Assembly: GCA_016717205.1 (NCBI GenBank)
Contig: JADKGC010000005.1
Coordinates: forward strand, 248,001 to 312,000
Direction: 5' to 3'
Length of the DNA stretch: 64,000 nt
DNA from: Candidatus Flexifilum breve
GTDB lineage: Bacteria > Chloroflexota > Anaerolineae > Aggregatilineales > Phototrophicaceae
Numbering within the stretch: the first letter of the stretch is position 1; every line of letters starts with the position of its first letter. The notes beneath the pieces were generated by a model, which saw only the letters and a program-made list of their open reading frames with translations, ran no database searches and was not told the DNA's origin. Shown here piece by piece: positions 53,283 through 61,667 of this stretch. Both the position numbers and the translations under genes were made by a program.

Positions 53283-54284
53283 ATGGATATCTCCACCCGC
53301 TCACTGACCTTCACCCCGGAACGCAAAGCCCGCCTCACCGACCTGGTGCGGCAGATCATCGGCAACTATGGCCTGCTGCTGATCATGCTGCTGCTGATGC
53401 TCGGGTTTTCGGTGTTCTACCCGGTCTTCTGGAGCCTGAGCAACCAGATCAACATCGTGTTCGCCGCCTCGCTCATCGGCATTATGGCGGTCTTCTCAAC
53501 CTTCGTGATTCTGACCGGGGGCATCGACATCTCAGTCGGCTCGACCGTCGCCGTGTCCGGATTGGTCGCGGCCCTGCTCCTCGAAACAGGTCAGCCGCTG
53601 CTGACCGCGCTCCTCGGCGGTATCGGGGTGAGCGCCATCGTCGGGCTGGTCAACGGGGTCGCCATCGCTTATCTGGGTCTGCCGCCGATTGTCGTCACGC
53701 TCGGGGCACTCTCAATTGTGCGCGGAACCGGCCTCCTGATCGGTGGCAGCACGCTCCATCTCATCCGCGAACCCGCCGAGTTTCTGTTCATTGGCGGCGG
53801 GCGCATCGGTGGACTCCCCTTTCCGATTTTCATCTTCACCGCCGCGGCACTGCTCATGCTCTTCGTGCAGACGCGCACGCACTTCGGCCTCTCGATCTAT
53901 GCGGTCGGCGAGAACGAGCGCGCCGCGTCACTGTGCGGTTTACCGGTGCGTTTGGTCAAGCTGCTGGTGTACTTGTTGTCGAGTGTAGGCGCAGGTATTG
54001 CGGGGATTGTGCTGGCGGCGCAGGTCTCCACGGCGTCGGCCAATTACGGCAACGCGCTGGAACTCGACGTGATCGCGGCGATTGTCGTCGGTGGGACGAG
54101 TTTGCGCGGCGGGCGCGGATCGGTACATCGCTCGGTGTTCGGGGCGCTCTTGATCGCCGCGGTTAACAACGGCTTGAGCATTTTGAACGTTTCCACCGAT
54201 CAACAGCTCATCGCCAAAGGCGTGATCATCGTCGCGGCGATTGTGCTGAATAACCGTCTGCAAAAGTGGTCAGAGACGCTTTAG
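53283..54284 (+). CDS. ribose-type ABC permease 2 (RbsC-like)
   Basis: A 333-residue RbsC-type permease: LLLIMLLLMLGFSVFYPVFW, IMAVFSTFVILTGGIDISVGSTVAVSGL, IVVTLGALSIVRGTGLLIGG, AVGENERAASLCGLPVRLVKLLVYLLSSVGAGIAG, LELDVIAAIVVGGTSLRGGRGS. It is 3 bases downstream of the ATPase gene and ends the operon. It shares the same fold as permease 1 but low identity by eye. Confidence 0.92.
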   Translation: MDISTRSLTFTPERKARLTDLVRQIIGNYGLLLIMLLLMLGFSVFYPVFWSLSNQINIVFAASLIGIMAVFSTFVILTGGIDISVGSTVAVSGLVAALLLETGQPLLTALLGGIGVSAIVGLVNGVAIAYLGLPPIVVTLGALSIVRGTGLLIGGSTLHLIREPAEFLFIGGGRIGGLPFPIFIFTAAALLMLFVQTRTHFGLSIYAVGENERAASLCGLPVRLVKLLVYLLSSVGAGIAGIVLAAQVSTASANYGNALELDVIAAIVVGGTSLRGGRGSVHRSVFGALLIAAVNNGLSILNVSTDQQLIAKGVIIVAAIVLNNRLQKWSETL

Positions 54285-54319
54285 GCTGCCGCGCGATGCG
54301 ATAAACCGCGTCCACCACC

Positions 54320-54551
54320 CCTAACAGGGTCGGTTTTTCATGCTTCCCAATGGAACATGGGTTCCTTCGCCAAAGAACCGGTAGGGACGAGGCATGCCTC
54401 GTCCTATTTTTCTCAGGAGAGAGGAATCCACCCGTCATGTGTTCCCATAACTGGAGGAAGTCGAAGCCTTACGCGAAGCGGTTCTGGTTCGATTTTCGAC
54501 CGAGGACGAGGCATGCCTCGTCCCTACAGTTAAAAACCTACCCCTGTTAGG
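54320..54551. mobile_element. MITE-like element, 232 bp, with terminal inverted repeats
   Basis: The element begins CCTAACAGGGTCGGTTTTT and ends AAAAACCTACCCCTGTTAGG; the ends pair with one mismatch and one indel. It is flanked by a 9-base direct repeat, TCCACCACC, at 54311-54319 and 54552-54560, as expected of a target-site duplication. Inside lie two copies of a GGACGAGGCATGCCTCGTCC palindrome (54386-54405 and 54504-54523). No protein is encoded. It was probably mobilised in trans by a transposase elsewhere. It fills most of the 395-base gap 54285-54679. Confidence 0.7.
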
Positions 54552-54565
54552 TCCACCACCCCCGT

Positions 54566-54589
54566 CCCCTCCCCGAATTCGGGGAGGGG
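54566..54589. repeat. 24-bp perfect GC-rich palindrome (REP-like)
   Basis: A perfect 24-base palindrome centred on GAATTC with CCCCTCCCC arms. The identical sequence is at 59684-59707 and a one-base-shorter version at 41106-41128. A second, looser GC-rich hairpin lies at about 54627-54655. Confidence 0.75.
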
Positions 54590-54679
54590 AGGGGACGGGA
54601 GGGGAGACAGAAAAGGCCGTTTTAACCCCTCTCCCCGCTTGCGCTGAGGAGAGGAGATTTAAGAACGCTGCCTAACACC

Positions 54680-56110
54680 CTACTTGAGCGTGATTTTGAA
54701 GGTGAAGGCGTGCGCGCACGGCGGCGTCGATGGGGTGGCGATGTGCAGACCATCATCCGCTTGCGACCACGTCAGGCTTTCATCGGAACCAAGCATGGTG
54801 ATCGATAGAATCTGCTCGGCGGCGAGCGCGGATCCGGTTCGCAGCAACTGAATCACTGCGCTGTCGCCCGGCCACCCGAGAGCGATGGCGTAGAGCGCGC
54901 CGTCACGAGCGGTGAAGCGAATATCCTGCGCGGTGAACGGTTTGTCTTCGTGTTCGCGCATGTGCCCGCCGACGGTCGTGGGACCTTCACCAAAGGTGTG
55001 CCAGTGGCGCGTCCCGTAGATCGCCTCCCCGTTGATGTGCAGCCACTCCCCCAGCCCGAGTAAGCGCTCGCTGGCTTCCGCCGGGATCGTGCCATCCGGT
55101 TTGGGGCCGACGTTCAGCAGCAGATTGCCGTTCTTGCTGACAATATCGACCAGATCGTGCACGAGGGTGGCCACGGACTTGAAGTGATCATCCGCCACGT
55201 AGCACCACGATTTGTAGCTGACCGAGGTATCCGTCTGCCAGTAATCCGGGCGGATGGCGCTGAGCTTGCCGCGTTCCACATCGAGGAGCGCCGTGCCCAC
55301 CGGGAACGCCTCCAGCTTGTACTGAAGCACAGGATCAGTCACATGGTTGTAGTAGTAGGCGGCGAACTTCTGCAGATACGGTTCAAAGACCGCCTGCTCA
55401 ATCCACCAGTCAAACCAGAAGACCTGCGGCTGATACTTGTCGACCAATTCGCAGCAGCGCGCCAGCCATTCGTCGAGGAACTTGGCATTCGGGCGCGGAC
55501 GCCAGTCCTGGCTCGTCCACTCCGCGGACGTAAACGACGCATTCGGCGAGGCTTCGACCGCTGGCCCGTAGAAGGCGTCATACTGCGGATCCTGCACATC
55601 TGACGGGAACTTCTGCCCGCCATCGAAGAACCACCAGTGTTCAGCGCGGTGATTGGACACGCCGAAAGTCAGACCGTGGCGGCGCGCCGCGGCTGCCAGC
55701 TCCGCGACGACATCACGCTTCGGCCCCATCTGGGCGGCGTTCCACTCCGAAAACGCGGTGTCATACATCGCGAAGCCGTCGTGATGCTCGGCGACGGGCA
55801 CGACATACTGCGCTCCCGCCCGCTTGAACAGATCAATCCACGCCTCGGGGTCGAAGTTTTCCGCCGTGAACATGGGGATGAAGTCTTTGTACCCGAACTG
55901 TGTATGCTCGCCCCACGCTGCCACATGATGCTGAAATTCCGCGCTGCCCTGTTGGTACATATTGCGGGCATACCATTCGTTGGCGAAGCCCGGCACCGAA
56001 TACACACCCCAGTGGATGAAGATGCCCAATTTGGCCTCCTTAAACCACGGCGGCACTGCATACTGTGCGAGCGATTCCCAAGTGGGTTCAAACCGTGCAT
56101 CGGCTGTCAT
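54680..56110 (-). CDS. alpha-L-fucosidase, GH29
   Basis: A 476-residue glycoside hydrolase family 29 enzyme. Motifs: WFKEAKLGIFIHWGVYSVPGFANEWYARNMY, GAQYVVPVAEHHDGFAMYDTAFSEWNA, GPKRDVVAELAAAARRHGLTFGVSNHRAEHWWF, the nucleophile region QPQVFWFDWW (Asp at about 234), and LVDIVSKNGNLLLNVGPKPDGTIP. It releases terminal alpha-L-fucose from glycans. No signal peptide is seen, so the enzyme acts in the cytoplasm or leaves by another path. AAAGGG lies upstream of the ATG. It is divergent from the Gfo/Idh/MocA gene across a 362-base gap. Confidence 0.92.
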   Translation of the reverse strand: MTADARFEPTWESLAQYAVPPWFKEAKLGIFIHWGVYSVPGFANEWYARNMYQQGSAEFQHHVAAWGEHTQFGYKDFIPMFTAENFDPEAWIDLFKRAGAQYVVPVAEHHDGFAMYDTAFSEWNAAQMGPKRDVVAELAAAARRHGLTFGVSNHRAEHWWFFDGGQKFPSDVQDPQYDAFYGPAVEASPNASFTSAEWTSQDWRPRPNAKFLDEWLARCCELVDKYQPQVFWFDWWIEQAVFEPYLQKFAAYYYNHVTDPVLQYKLEAFPVGTALLDVERGKLSAIRPDYWQTDTSVSYKSWCYVADDHFKSVATLVHDLVDIVSKNGNLLLNVGPKPDGTIPAEASERLLGLGEWLHINGEAIYGTRHWHTFGEGPTTVGGHMREHEDKPFTAQDIRFTARDGALYAIALGWPGDSAVIQLLRTGSALAAEQILSITMLGSDESLTWSQADDGLHIATPSTPPCAHAFTFKITLK

Positions 56111-56302
56111 GCTTTCCCTTTCAGAAGTTGACTCAAGGTAGATGGCGTCATCACTTGAACGTCGGTTATGGATGACTGTCGAGTCGGCATTTTGTCGCCC
56201 CTCTCCGCTGGCGTAGGTGAGATGCTCGGGAGGCAGGGGGCAGGCCCAGACACACGTCGCTGTTCCATAACGCCCCTAGATTTAAGCGGATTTCGCGCCC
56301 GG

Positions 56303-56321
56303 CGCAAACTATCGGTTTGCG
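56303..56321. promoter_or_regulatory. palindromic operator candidate between divergent genes
   Basis: CGCAAAC (56303-56309) and GTTTGCG (56315-56321) are perfectly complementary around 5 bases. The site lies between the divergent fucosidase and oxidoreductase genes and could control both. The rest of the 362-base gap 56111-56472 holds no gene I can support; a short copy of the GTAGGGACGAG motif lies near 56347. Confidence 0.4.
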
Positions 56322-56472
56322 AGCCCCACCTCAAGACGATTCTCACGTAGGGACGAGCTGAGCCCATGAGCCAGCCGCAGCTTGCTCACGATCAGCTACC
56401 AGTGTTTTGAACGAGCACCGCTGCCGGGTAAAATCGGAGCTCTCACTTCAGCCAAGGCCAGCGAGGATCAAC

Positions 56473-57477
56473 ATGCAGCGAATTGGCATCATCGGCGCAG
56501 GCGATTTTGGCATCCAGCATGCCCGCGCGCTCCAACAGGTCGCCGGGGCGGAACTAGTCGCGGCATCCCGGACGAATGAAACCGCGCTGGCCGACTTCGT
56601 AGCCGAATTCGGCGGACGCGGCTATGTCGATTACCGCGACCTGCTGACCGATCCACGGGTGGACGCGGTGATGATCGCTACACCGCACCATCACCACACC
56701 GAGATCGCGCTGGCGGCGGCGCGCGCGGGCAAGCACATCCTGCTCGAAAAGCCGATGGCGCCCACGCTGGCCGAATGCGACGCGATCATCGATGCGGCAG
56801 CGCAGGCGCGCGTCAAGCTGATGCTCGGGCACGTCAACCGCTTCACGCATCCCTATCGCATCGCCCAAGCGCTCATCGCGAGCGGCGAAGTGGGCGACGT
56901 CATTCACGGCCTCGCGACCATGCAGAAATTCTGGTTCGAGCCGAACCGCCGCGACTGGCATTTGGACCGGGCGCGGGGCGGCGGCGTGTGGCTGACCGTT
57001 GGCATTCACCCGCTGGATCGGCTGACATGGCTGATCGACAGCCCCATCAGTGCGGTGAGCGCGCGCTTCGGCACGCACTATCACGCCGATATGGCGGCGG
57101 ATGACACGGGGATGGTCTTCGTACGGTACGCCAACGGCGCGGCGGGGACAATTGTCAGCACCGGCTATTCGGTCGGCGCGCCCAAGCACAGCACCGAACT
57201 GACCTGCACCAAGGGCATGCTCAACATCGATTACGCGACGGGCGTGCAGATTGGGCGCGAGGATCGCTGGCAGCTCGTGCCGGACTCCGTGCCGACGGGC
57301 AGTTGGATGGTCGAAGGGATCGCCAACGAATGGCGCGACTTCCTCCACGCGATCGCCACGGATACCGAACCGTCGGTTTCGGGCACGGTGGCGCGGGCGA
57401 TCATGCAGGCGGTGTTCGCGGCGGAAGCGTCATCCGCGGCGGGGCGCGAAATTCAGATCAGCGAGTTCACCGGATGA
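56473..57477 (+). CDS. Gfo/Idh/MocA-family oxidoreductase
   Basis: A 334-residue NAD(P)-dependent dehydrogenase. The Rossmann motif is at the start (MQRIGIIGAGDFGIQHARAL), followed by DAVMIATPHHHHTEIALAAARAGKHILLEKPMAPTLAECD with the catalytic EKP lysine, and GGGVWLTVGIHPLDRLTW with the family's GxH region. Members oxidise sugars, inositols or act in glycosidase-like reactions. Its place next to fucosidase and sialidase genes suggests a sugar substrate. GAGG precedes the ATG at 56473. The stop overlaps the ATG of the sialidase gene by 4 bases. Confidence 0.9.
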   Translation: MQRIGIIGAGDFGIQHARALQQVAGAELVAASRTNETALADFVAEFGGRGYVDYRDLLTDPRVDAVMIATPHHHHTEIALAAARAGKHILLEKPMAPTLAECDAIIDAAAQARVKLMLGHVNRFTHPYRIAQALIASGEVGDVIHGLATMQKFWFEPNRRDWHLDRARGGGVWLTVGIHPLDRLTWLIDSPISAVSARFGTHYHADMAADDTGMVFVRYANGAAGTIVSTGYSVGAPKHSTELTCTKGMLNIDYATGVQIGREDRWQLVPDSVPTGSWMVEGIANEWRDFLHAIATDTEPSVSGTVARAIMQAVFAAEASSAAGREIQISEFTG

Positions 57478-58862
57478 GCGCCGCTGACTATAGCGCCCAC
57501 TGGACTCTCGCCGATTTCGACTGTCTGCATCTCTACTCACGGACGCTCGACCTGCCGTCAATCGACTGGCGCGGCGGCTTCACGGTCGCGTTCTGGTTCT
57601 GGGCAGATAACCCGGAGCGCACGCAGGTGATCCTCGAACACGCCGACGCGCCGCAAGCCTATCACCGCTGGGAGATCGTCCTGCGCGACGAGTTCATCCA
57701 TTTTCAGCATCCGGAATTGGATATGGGCGTCGCGTTCCGCGTGCTGGGCGACCGCTGGCACCATTTCGCCGTGAGCATCGATCCGTTGGGCGTCGTGCGC
57801 GCCGCGCTGGACGGGCAGATTGACACCTCGACGCTTGTCTTTCAACTCGACCCCTACACACGCATGGAGCGTTTACAGGCGGGCGGCTCCACCGACCCAG
57901 CCGGTGGGCACTGGGATCACACCTTTGGGCGCAATGGCAGCGGTCTGCTGGACGATGTGCGCGTCTACGCGCGGCCGCTGCTGGAAGGCGAGCTCGCCGC
58001 GCTCGGCACGCCCCCGGCGCGGGTGTTGTGGGCGACCATTGAGGCTGATACGCTTCAAGGTGACGCGCCACTCACCGTGCAGTTCAGCGCGCGGATCTCC
58101 GCGGATCAAGCCACGCTGCTGTGGGACTTCGGCGACGGCGACCGGGCGACCGAGGCGGCTGTCACGCATACCTATACCTACGCAGGGGACTACACCGTGC
58201 GCCTGTGGGTGATCGCGCCGGATCACAGTCAAACTACCGCCGAGCAGGTGGTTCATGTGACCGGAGAGGCGCATCCGCTGCGCTTTGTGCCCGTGTTCGT
58301 TAACGGGACGGAAGGCTACGCCTGCTACCGCATTCCGAGCATCGTCCGCGCGCTGAATGGCGATCTGCTGGCGTTTGCCGAAGCGCGGCTTGAATCGTGC
58401 AGCGACTCGACCGGGACGATTCAGATTGTCGGCAAGCGCAGCGCCAATGAGGGCGCGACCTGGTCGCCGCTGACCGTGGTCGCGGCGGTCGATGGCTATG
58501 TCAATATGAACGCCTCCCCGGTCGTCGATGAAGTTTACGGCACGGGCAAAGTCGTGCTCGTCTTCCGCGCGGCCAGTCATTCGGAATGGGATATCGCGCG
58601 CGGAGTCGGGCTGAGCCGCGCGCTGTGCGTGACCAGCGACGATCACGGCGTGACGTGGAGCGCTCCGCGTGACATCACGGCGGAGGTGCATAAGCCCTAT
58701 CAGCCGGAGTATGCCGCCGTATGCCCCGCCGCCGCGCTCGCCGAAAACCAAGCGCACGATTGGCGCATCCAGATTCCGGCGCAGGGGCATGCGCTTCAAC
58801 TCACACGCACGCCCCAGACCTCGTGGACGCTTGTTTTTCGCGGGGAGCCTCACGCGCGGTGA
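57474..58862 (+). pseudogene. sialidase with LamG and PKD domains, 5' part, frame broken
   Basis: The frame opens with a LamG-like domain (residues about 1-180: WTLADFDCLHLYSRTLDLP, GGFTVAFWFWADNPERTQVILEH, ISIDPLGVVRAALDGQ-type region, GSGLLDDVRVYARPLLEGELA), then a PKD domain (about 190-265: DAPLTVQFSARISADQATLLWDFGDGD, VTHTYTYAGDYTVRLWV), then the first half of a sialidase propeller (YACYRIPSIVRALNGDLLAFAEARLES with the FRIP-type YRIP motif, Asp boxes SANEGATWS and SDDHGVTWS). After HALQLT the reading shifts: frame 58802 gives THAPD and frame 58825 gives GRLFFAGSLTRGDRS. At least one, probably two, single-base losses lie between 58800 and 58825. No signal peptide is present. Confidence 0.75.
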
Positions 58863-59424
58863 TCGGAGCGTGTTCGACTCGGAGAATTACGCCTTCTGGA
58901 GCGACGATCTCGGCGCGACGTGGCAGATCGGCGGCATTGTTCCGCGCTTAGGCCTGAACGAAGCGATTGCTGCCGAGCTGGAGGACGGCGGCGTGCTGAT
59001 CAACACGCGCTCGTACACCAACGGCGTATCCGACGGGCGGCGGGCGGTGACGCGCGCGCACTTTGACCCGAACGGCGCGATCCACTTTGGGGAGACGATA
59101 CTCGATCAGACGCTGATCGACCCGGCAGTGCAGGCGACCCTGCTGCGCTATTCGTGGAGCGATCACGGCGGCAAAAGTCGGCTGCTGTTTGCCAACCCCG
59201 CGCATGACCGCGCGCGCGTCAACCTGACCGTGCGCCTGAGCTATGACGAAGGCCACACCTGGGTGTACAGCAAAGTCATTGAGCGCGGCGCGTCCGCCTA
59301 CAGCGATCTGGTGGTGACACGGAGCGGCGAAATCGGCGTGCTGTTTGAGCGCGGCAACACGGGCGGTCTGCACTTCGTGCGCTGCACGCTCGGCTGGCTC
59401 ACCGACGGGGCGGACAGCGGCTAA
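58825..59424 (+). pseudogene. sialidase, 3' part in a shifted frame
   Basis: About 200 codons continue the sialidase propeller without a stop: GRLFFAGSLTRGDRSVFDSENYAFWSDDLGATW, LNEAIAAELEDGGVLINTRSY, LLRYSWSDHGGKSRLLFANPAHDRARVNLTVRLSYDEGHTWVYSKVIERG, SAYSDLVVTRSGEIGVLFERG. These contain two more Asp boxes (SDDLGATW, SYDEGHTW) and the conserved Arg- and Tyr-bearing C-terminal catalytic region of sialidases. Joined with 57474-58824 the protein would be about 650 residues. Expected reaction: release of terminal sialic acid. Confidence 0.75.
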
Positions 59425-59584
59425 CCTCACCCTGCTTGCTGTGCAAGCGCTGAAGAGGCGGTCATTCAATCCGAGGCACTAGAATGTAGGGGAAGAGCTT
59501 GCCCCTCTCGTTAGCGGGCGAGGCAAGCCGGTAAATGCGCAAAATACCGTGGAAATGGGTTACAGCTCACTTTTGGGATGTTGC

Positions 59585-59604
59585 GGACGCGATTTATCGC
59601 GTCC
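59585..59604. repeat. 20-bp palindrome in the post-sialidase gap
   Basis: GGACGCGAT (59585-59593) and ATCGCGTCC (59596-59604) are perfectly complementary around two bases. A related motif, GTAGGGACGC, recurs at 59627. This is part of the repeat-rich 484-base gap 59425-59908, which has no gene I can support. Confidence 0.6.
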
Positions 59605-59629
59605 CTACACAAACACTGTGTTCTCGTAG

Positions 59630-59810
59630 GGACGCAATTATGCAGTTTAACTTATGAAGGCGGAGTACCGACCCCACCCCCGGCCCCTCCCCGAATTCGG
59701 GGAGGGGAGCCAGCAAAAGCGTCTTTTCTCCCCTCTCCCCGCTTGCGTGGGAGAGGGGTTGGGGGTGAGGGGTAATCCGTATCGTTTTCTTAAACTGCAT
59801 CATTGCGTCC
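59630..59810. repeat. inverted-repeat-bounded element enclosing REP palindromes
   Basis: A 21-base sequence at 59630-59650 (starting GGACGCAATTATGC) is repeated in inverse orientation at 59790-59810 with one mismatch. Between them are the 24-base perfect palindrome 59684-59707 and a CCCCTCTCCCCGCTTGCG... type hairpin near 59729-59757. The layout resembles a small non-autonomous element, but no clear target-site duplication is visible. Further GC-rich palindrome sequence lies at 59866-59903. Confidence 0.55.
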
Positions 59811-59908
59811 GCTGCTTCTAAAACGACTTCACGCTATTCCACATAGCTACAGCGTATCCCTCGTTCTCCCTTCTCCTCGTTTCGGGGAGGGGCCGGGGGT
59901 GGGGTCAG

Positions 59909-60796
59909 TTACAGTGCCGCAAGTTCCGCGAAGTCGGTTTGATCCAGCGCGCGGCGCAGGGCGGCTTTGCCCTCGGCCGTCAGGGCGATAGCAGGCAGAC
60001 GCGGCTCGCCGCAGTCTACGCCGATGATCCGCAGCGTTTCGCGCAGCGCCCCGTTGAAGCCGACCGAATACAGCGCCTTGGTCACAAGATTGGCCTTCTC
60101 CTGCATCGACTGGGCGGCGGCATAGTCCCCACGCCCGACCGCCTCGAAGATCGCGCGGTACGCGCCGGGAATGTAGTTGAGCGTCGAGCCGATGAAGCCG
60201 TGCACGCCCATCATGCGCGCGTAGACCGCCTGCTCGTCCATGCCCGAGAACGTGATCCAGCGCCCCGCGTTCATGTCCATGATGAGACGCATCTCGTACA
60301 TGTTCGAACCCGTGTACTTGACGCCGTGCAGGTTAGGCACGTCGAGCAGTTCCTGCAGCACCGCGACCGGGTTGATCGCCGGGTTGAGGATGTAGGAGAA
60401 AAACGGCGTTTCCGGCACAGCCGCGGCCAAACCTTTGTAATAGGCGACGACCGAGGCATGCGTGTTGTACATGGGCGGCATGATGCTGGCGATGCCCGCC
60501 GCGCCGTGATCGACGGCGTGCCGCGCCAGCAGTTTCGCTTCGTTAAGCGACATCGAAGCGATATGCATGATCACGGGAATGCGCCCGTTGACCCGCTTGA
60601 GCACGGTTTCCGCCAGTAGTTGGCGTTCGGCAGCGGTCATGTAGATGCCCTCGCCGGTCGTGCCGCCAACATACAGCCCGTCGACACCTTTGCCGATCAA
60701 ATACTCGACCAGCGCCTCGACGCCCGGCACGCTCACGCCGCCGTCGGCGGTGCTGGCCGTCACCAGCGCCGGATAAATGCCACGAAATTCGGTCAT
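59909..60796 (-). CDS. DHDPS-family aldolase, probably N-acetylneuraminate lyase
   Basis: A 295-residue class I aldolase of the dihydrodipicolinate synthase/N-acetylneuraminate lyase family. Motifs: GLYVGGTTGEGIYMTAAERQLLAETV (pyruvate carboxylate binding), the tyrosine in FFSYILNP (about 135) and the Schiff-base lysine at about 160 in LHGVKYTGSNM. Close to a sialidase gene, cleavage of N-acetylneuraminate to ManNAc and pyruvate is the best guess, though related 2-keto-3-deoxy-sugar-acid aldolases cannot be excluded. The ATG at 60796 overlaps the previous stop (ATGA); the longer frame to 60985 overlaps the HpcH/HpaI gene and is rejected. Confidence 0.8.
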   Translation of the reverse strand: MTEFRGIYPALVTASTADGGVSVPGVEALVEYLIGKGVDGLYVGGTTGEGIYMTAAERQLLAETVLKRVNGRIPVIMHIASMSLNEAKLLARHAVDHGAAGIASIMPPMYNTHASVVAYYKGLAAAVPETPFFSYILNPAINPVAVLQELLDVPNLHGVKYTGSNMYEMRLIMDMNAGRWITFSGMDEQAVYARMMGVHGFIGSTLNYIPGAYRAIFEAVGRGDYAAAQSMQEKANLVTKALYSVGFNGALRETLRIIGVDCGEPRLPAIALTAEGKAALRRALDQTDFAELAAL

Positions 60797-61650
60797 GTGG
60801 AATCCCCTGTCTGGAAGTGAATGTGGCCGGACGCGCCAATCGCATCCGTGCTGCCCGCGGCGGGCGTGCCGTCGAGCTGTTCGCGCAGGTAGTGCAGTTC
60901 GCTGCGGATGCCGCGCGCGGTGAACAGCGCGTCGCCGCGGTAGCTGATGAACGTGAAGCCGCGCCGCGCCCAACGCAGCGCCCAATCGACCGAACCGCTG
61001 ATGAAGTGCATGCCCACGGCGATCTGGTGCGCTTGGCAGGTATCGATGATGTGTTCGACCGTCTGCTCAAACAGCGGATGCTCGTACTGTTCCGCGATGC
61101 CGTGCGACACGGTCAGGTCATGCGGGCCGATCAGGATCGCATCCACGCCCGGCACCTTGAGGATATCGGGTAAATTCCGCACCCCGGTTGGGCTTTCGAT
61201 CATGATGATCAGGTTGACGTCCGGGTTATAGTTTTCCAGATAGGTTTTTGTTTCGGGGTTGGGGAATTCGCCGCGTTCGACGGCTGCGGTCAGCGCCGCG
61301 CCTTTGAGCGGACGATACTTGATCGCGCCGACGATAGCGCGCACCTGCTCAACCGTTTCCACATACGGCACGATCACGCCATGCGCCCCGGCATCCACGA
61401 CCATCGCCGCCCGCGCCGCCGAAATCTCGGGGATGCGCACAAGCGGCGCGACCCCATTCCCCGCGTAGGCTTGAATCGCCCAGGCGATCGTTTCGCGGTT
61501 CACGGGGGCGTGTTCGCTCTCCAGCCACACGTAATCGAGTCCCACATCGGCAAAAAACTTGGGAAAGCGCGGCTGACCGTAGCTTTCCATCGCAATTCCA
61601 TACACGCGTTCTCCGGCGTGCAGTTTGGCGCGTAGTTCTCTTCCGCGCAT
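60793..61650 (-). CDS. HpcH/HpaI-family class II aldolase
   Basis: A 285-residue metal-dependent aldolase: RVYGIAMESYGQPRFPKFFADVGLDYVWLESEH, ISAARAAMVVDAGAHGVIVPYVETVEQVRAIV, the metal ligands in LIIMIESPTGVRNLPDIL (Glu) and VDAILIGPHDL (Asp). Family members cleave 2-keto-3-deoxy sugar acids such as 2-keto-3-deoxy-L-rhamnonate or -fuconate to pyruvate and an aldehyde. In this cluster, an L-fuconate-type pathway fits the fucosidase, but this is inference. The ATG at 61650 has AGAGGA upstream. The in-frame extension to 62307 is a shadow of the permease gene. Confidence 0.85.
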   Translation of the reverse strand: MRGRELRAKLHAGERVYGIAMESYGQPRFPKFFADVGLDYVWLESEHAPVNRETIAWAIQAYAGNGVAPLVRIPEISAARAAMVVDAGAHGVIVPYVETVEQVRAIVGAIKYRPLKGAALTAAVERGEFPNPETKTYLENYNPDVNLIIMIESPTGVRNLPDILKVPGVDAILIGPHDLTVSHGIAEQYEHPLFEQTVEHIIDTCQAHQIAVGMHFISGSVDWALRWARRGFTFISYRGDALFTARGIRSELHYLREQLDGTPAAGSTDAIGASGHIHFQTGDST

Positions 61651-61667
61651 GTTGCAATGTCCTCTGA

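Noticed and set aside
60797..60985. N-terminal extension of the lyase frame
   Set aside because: It overlaps the aldolase gene and reads as low-complexity Arg/Ala/His; MTEFRGIYPA at 60796 is the normal family start.
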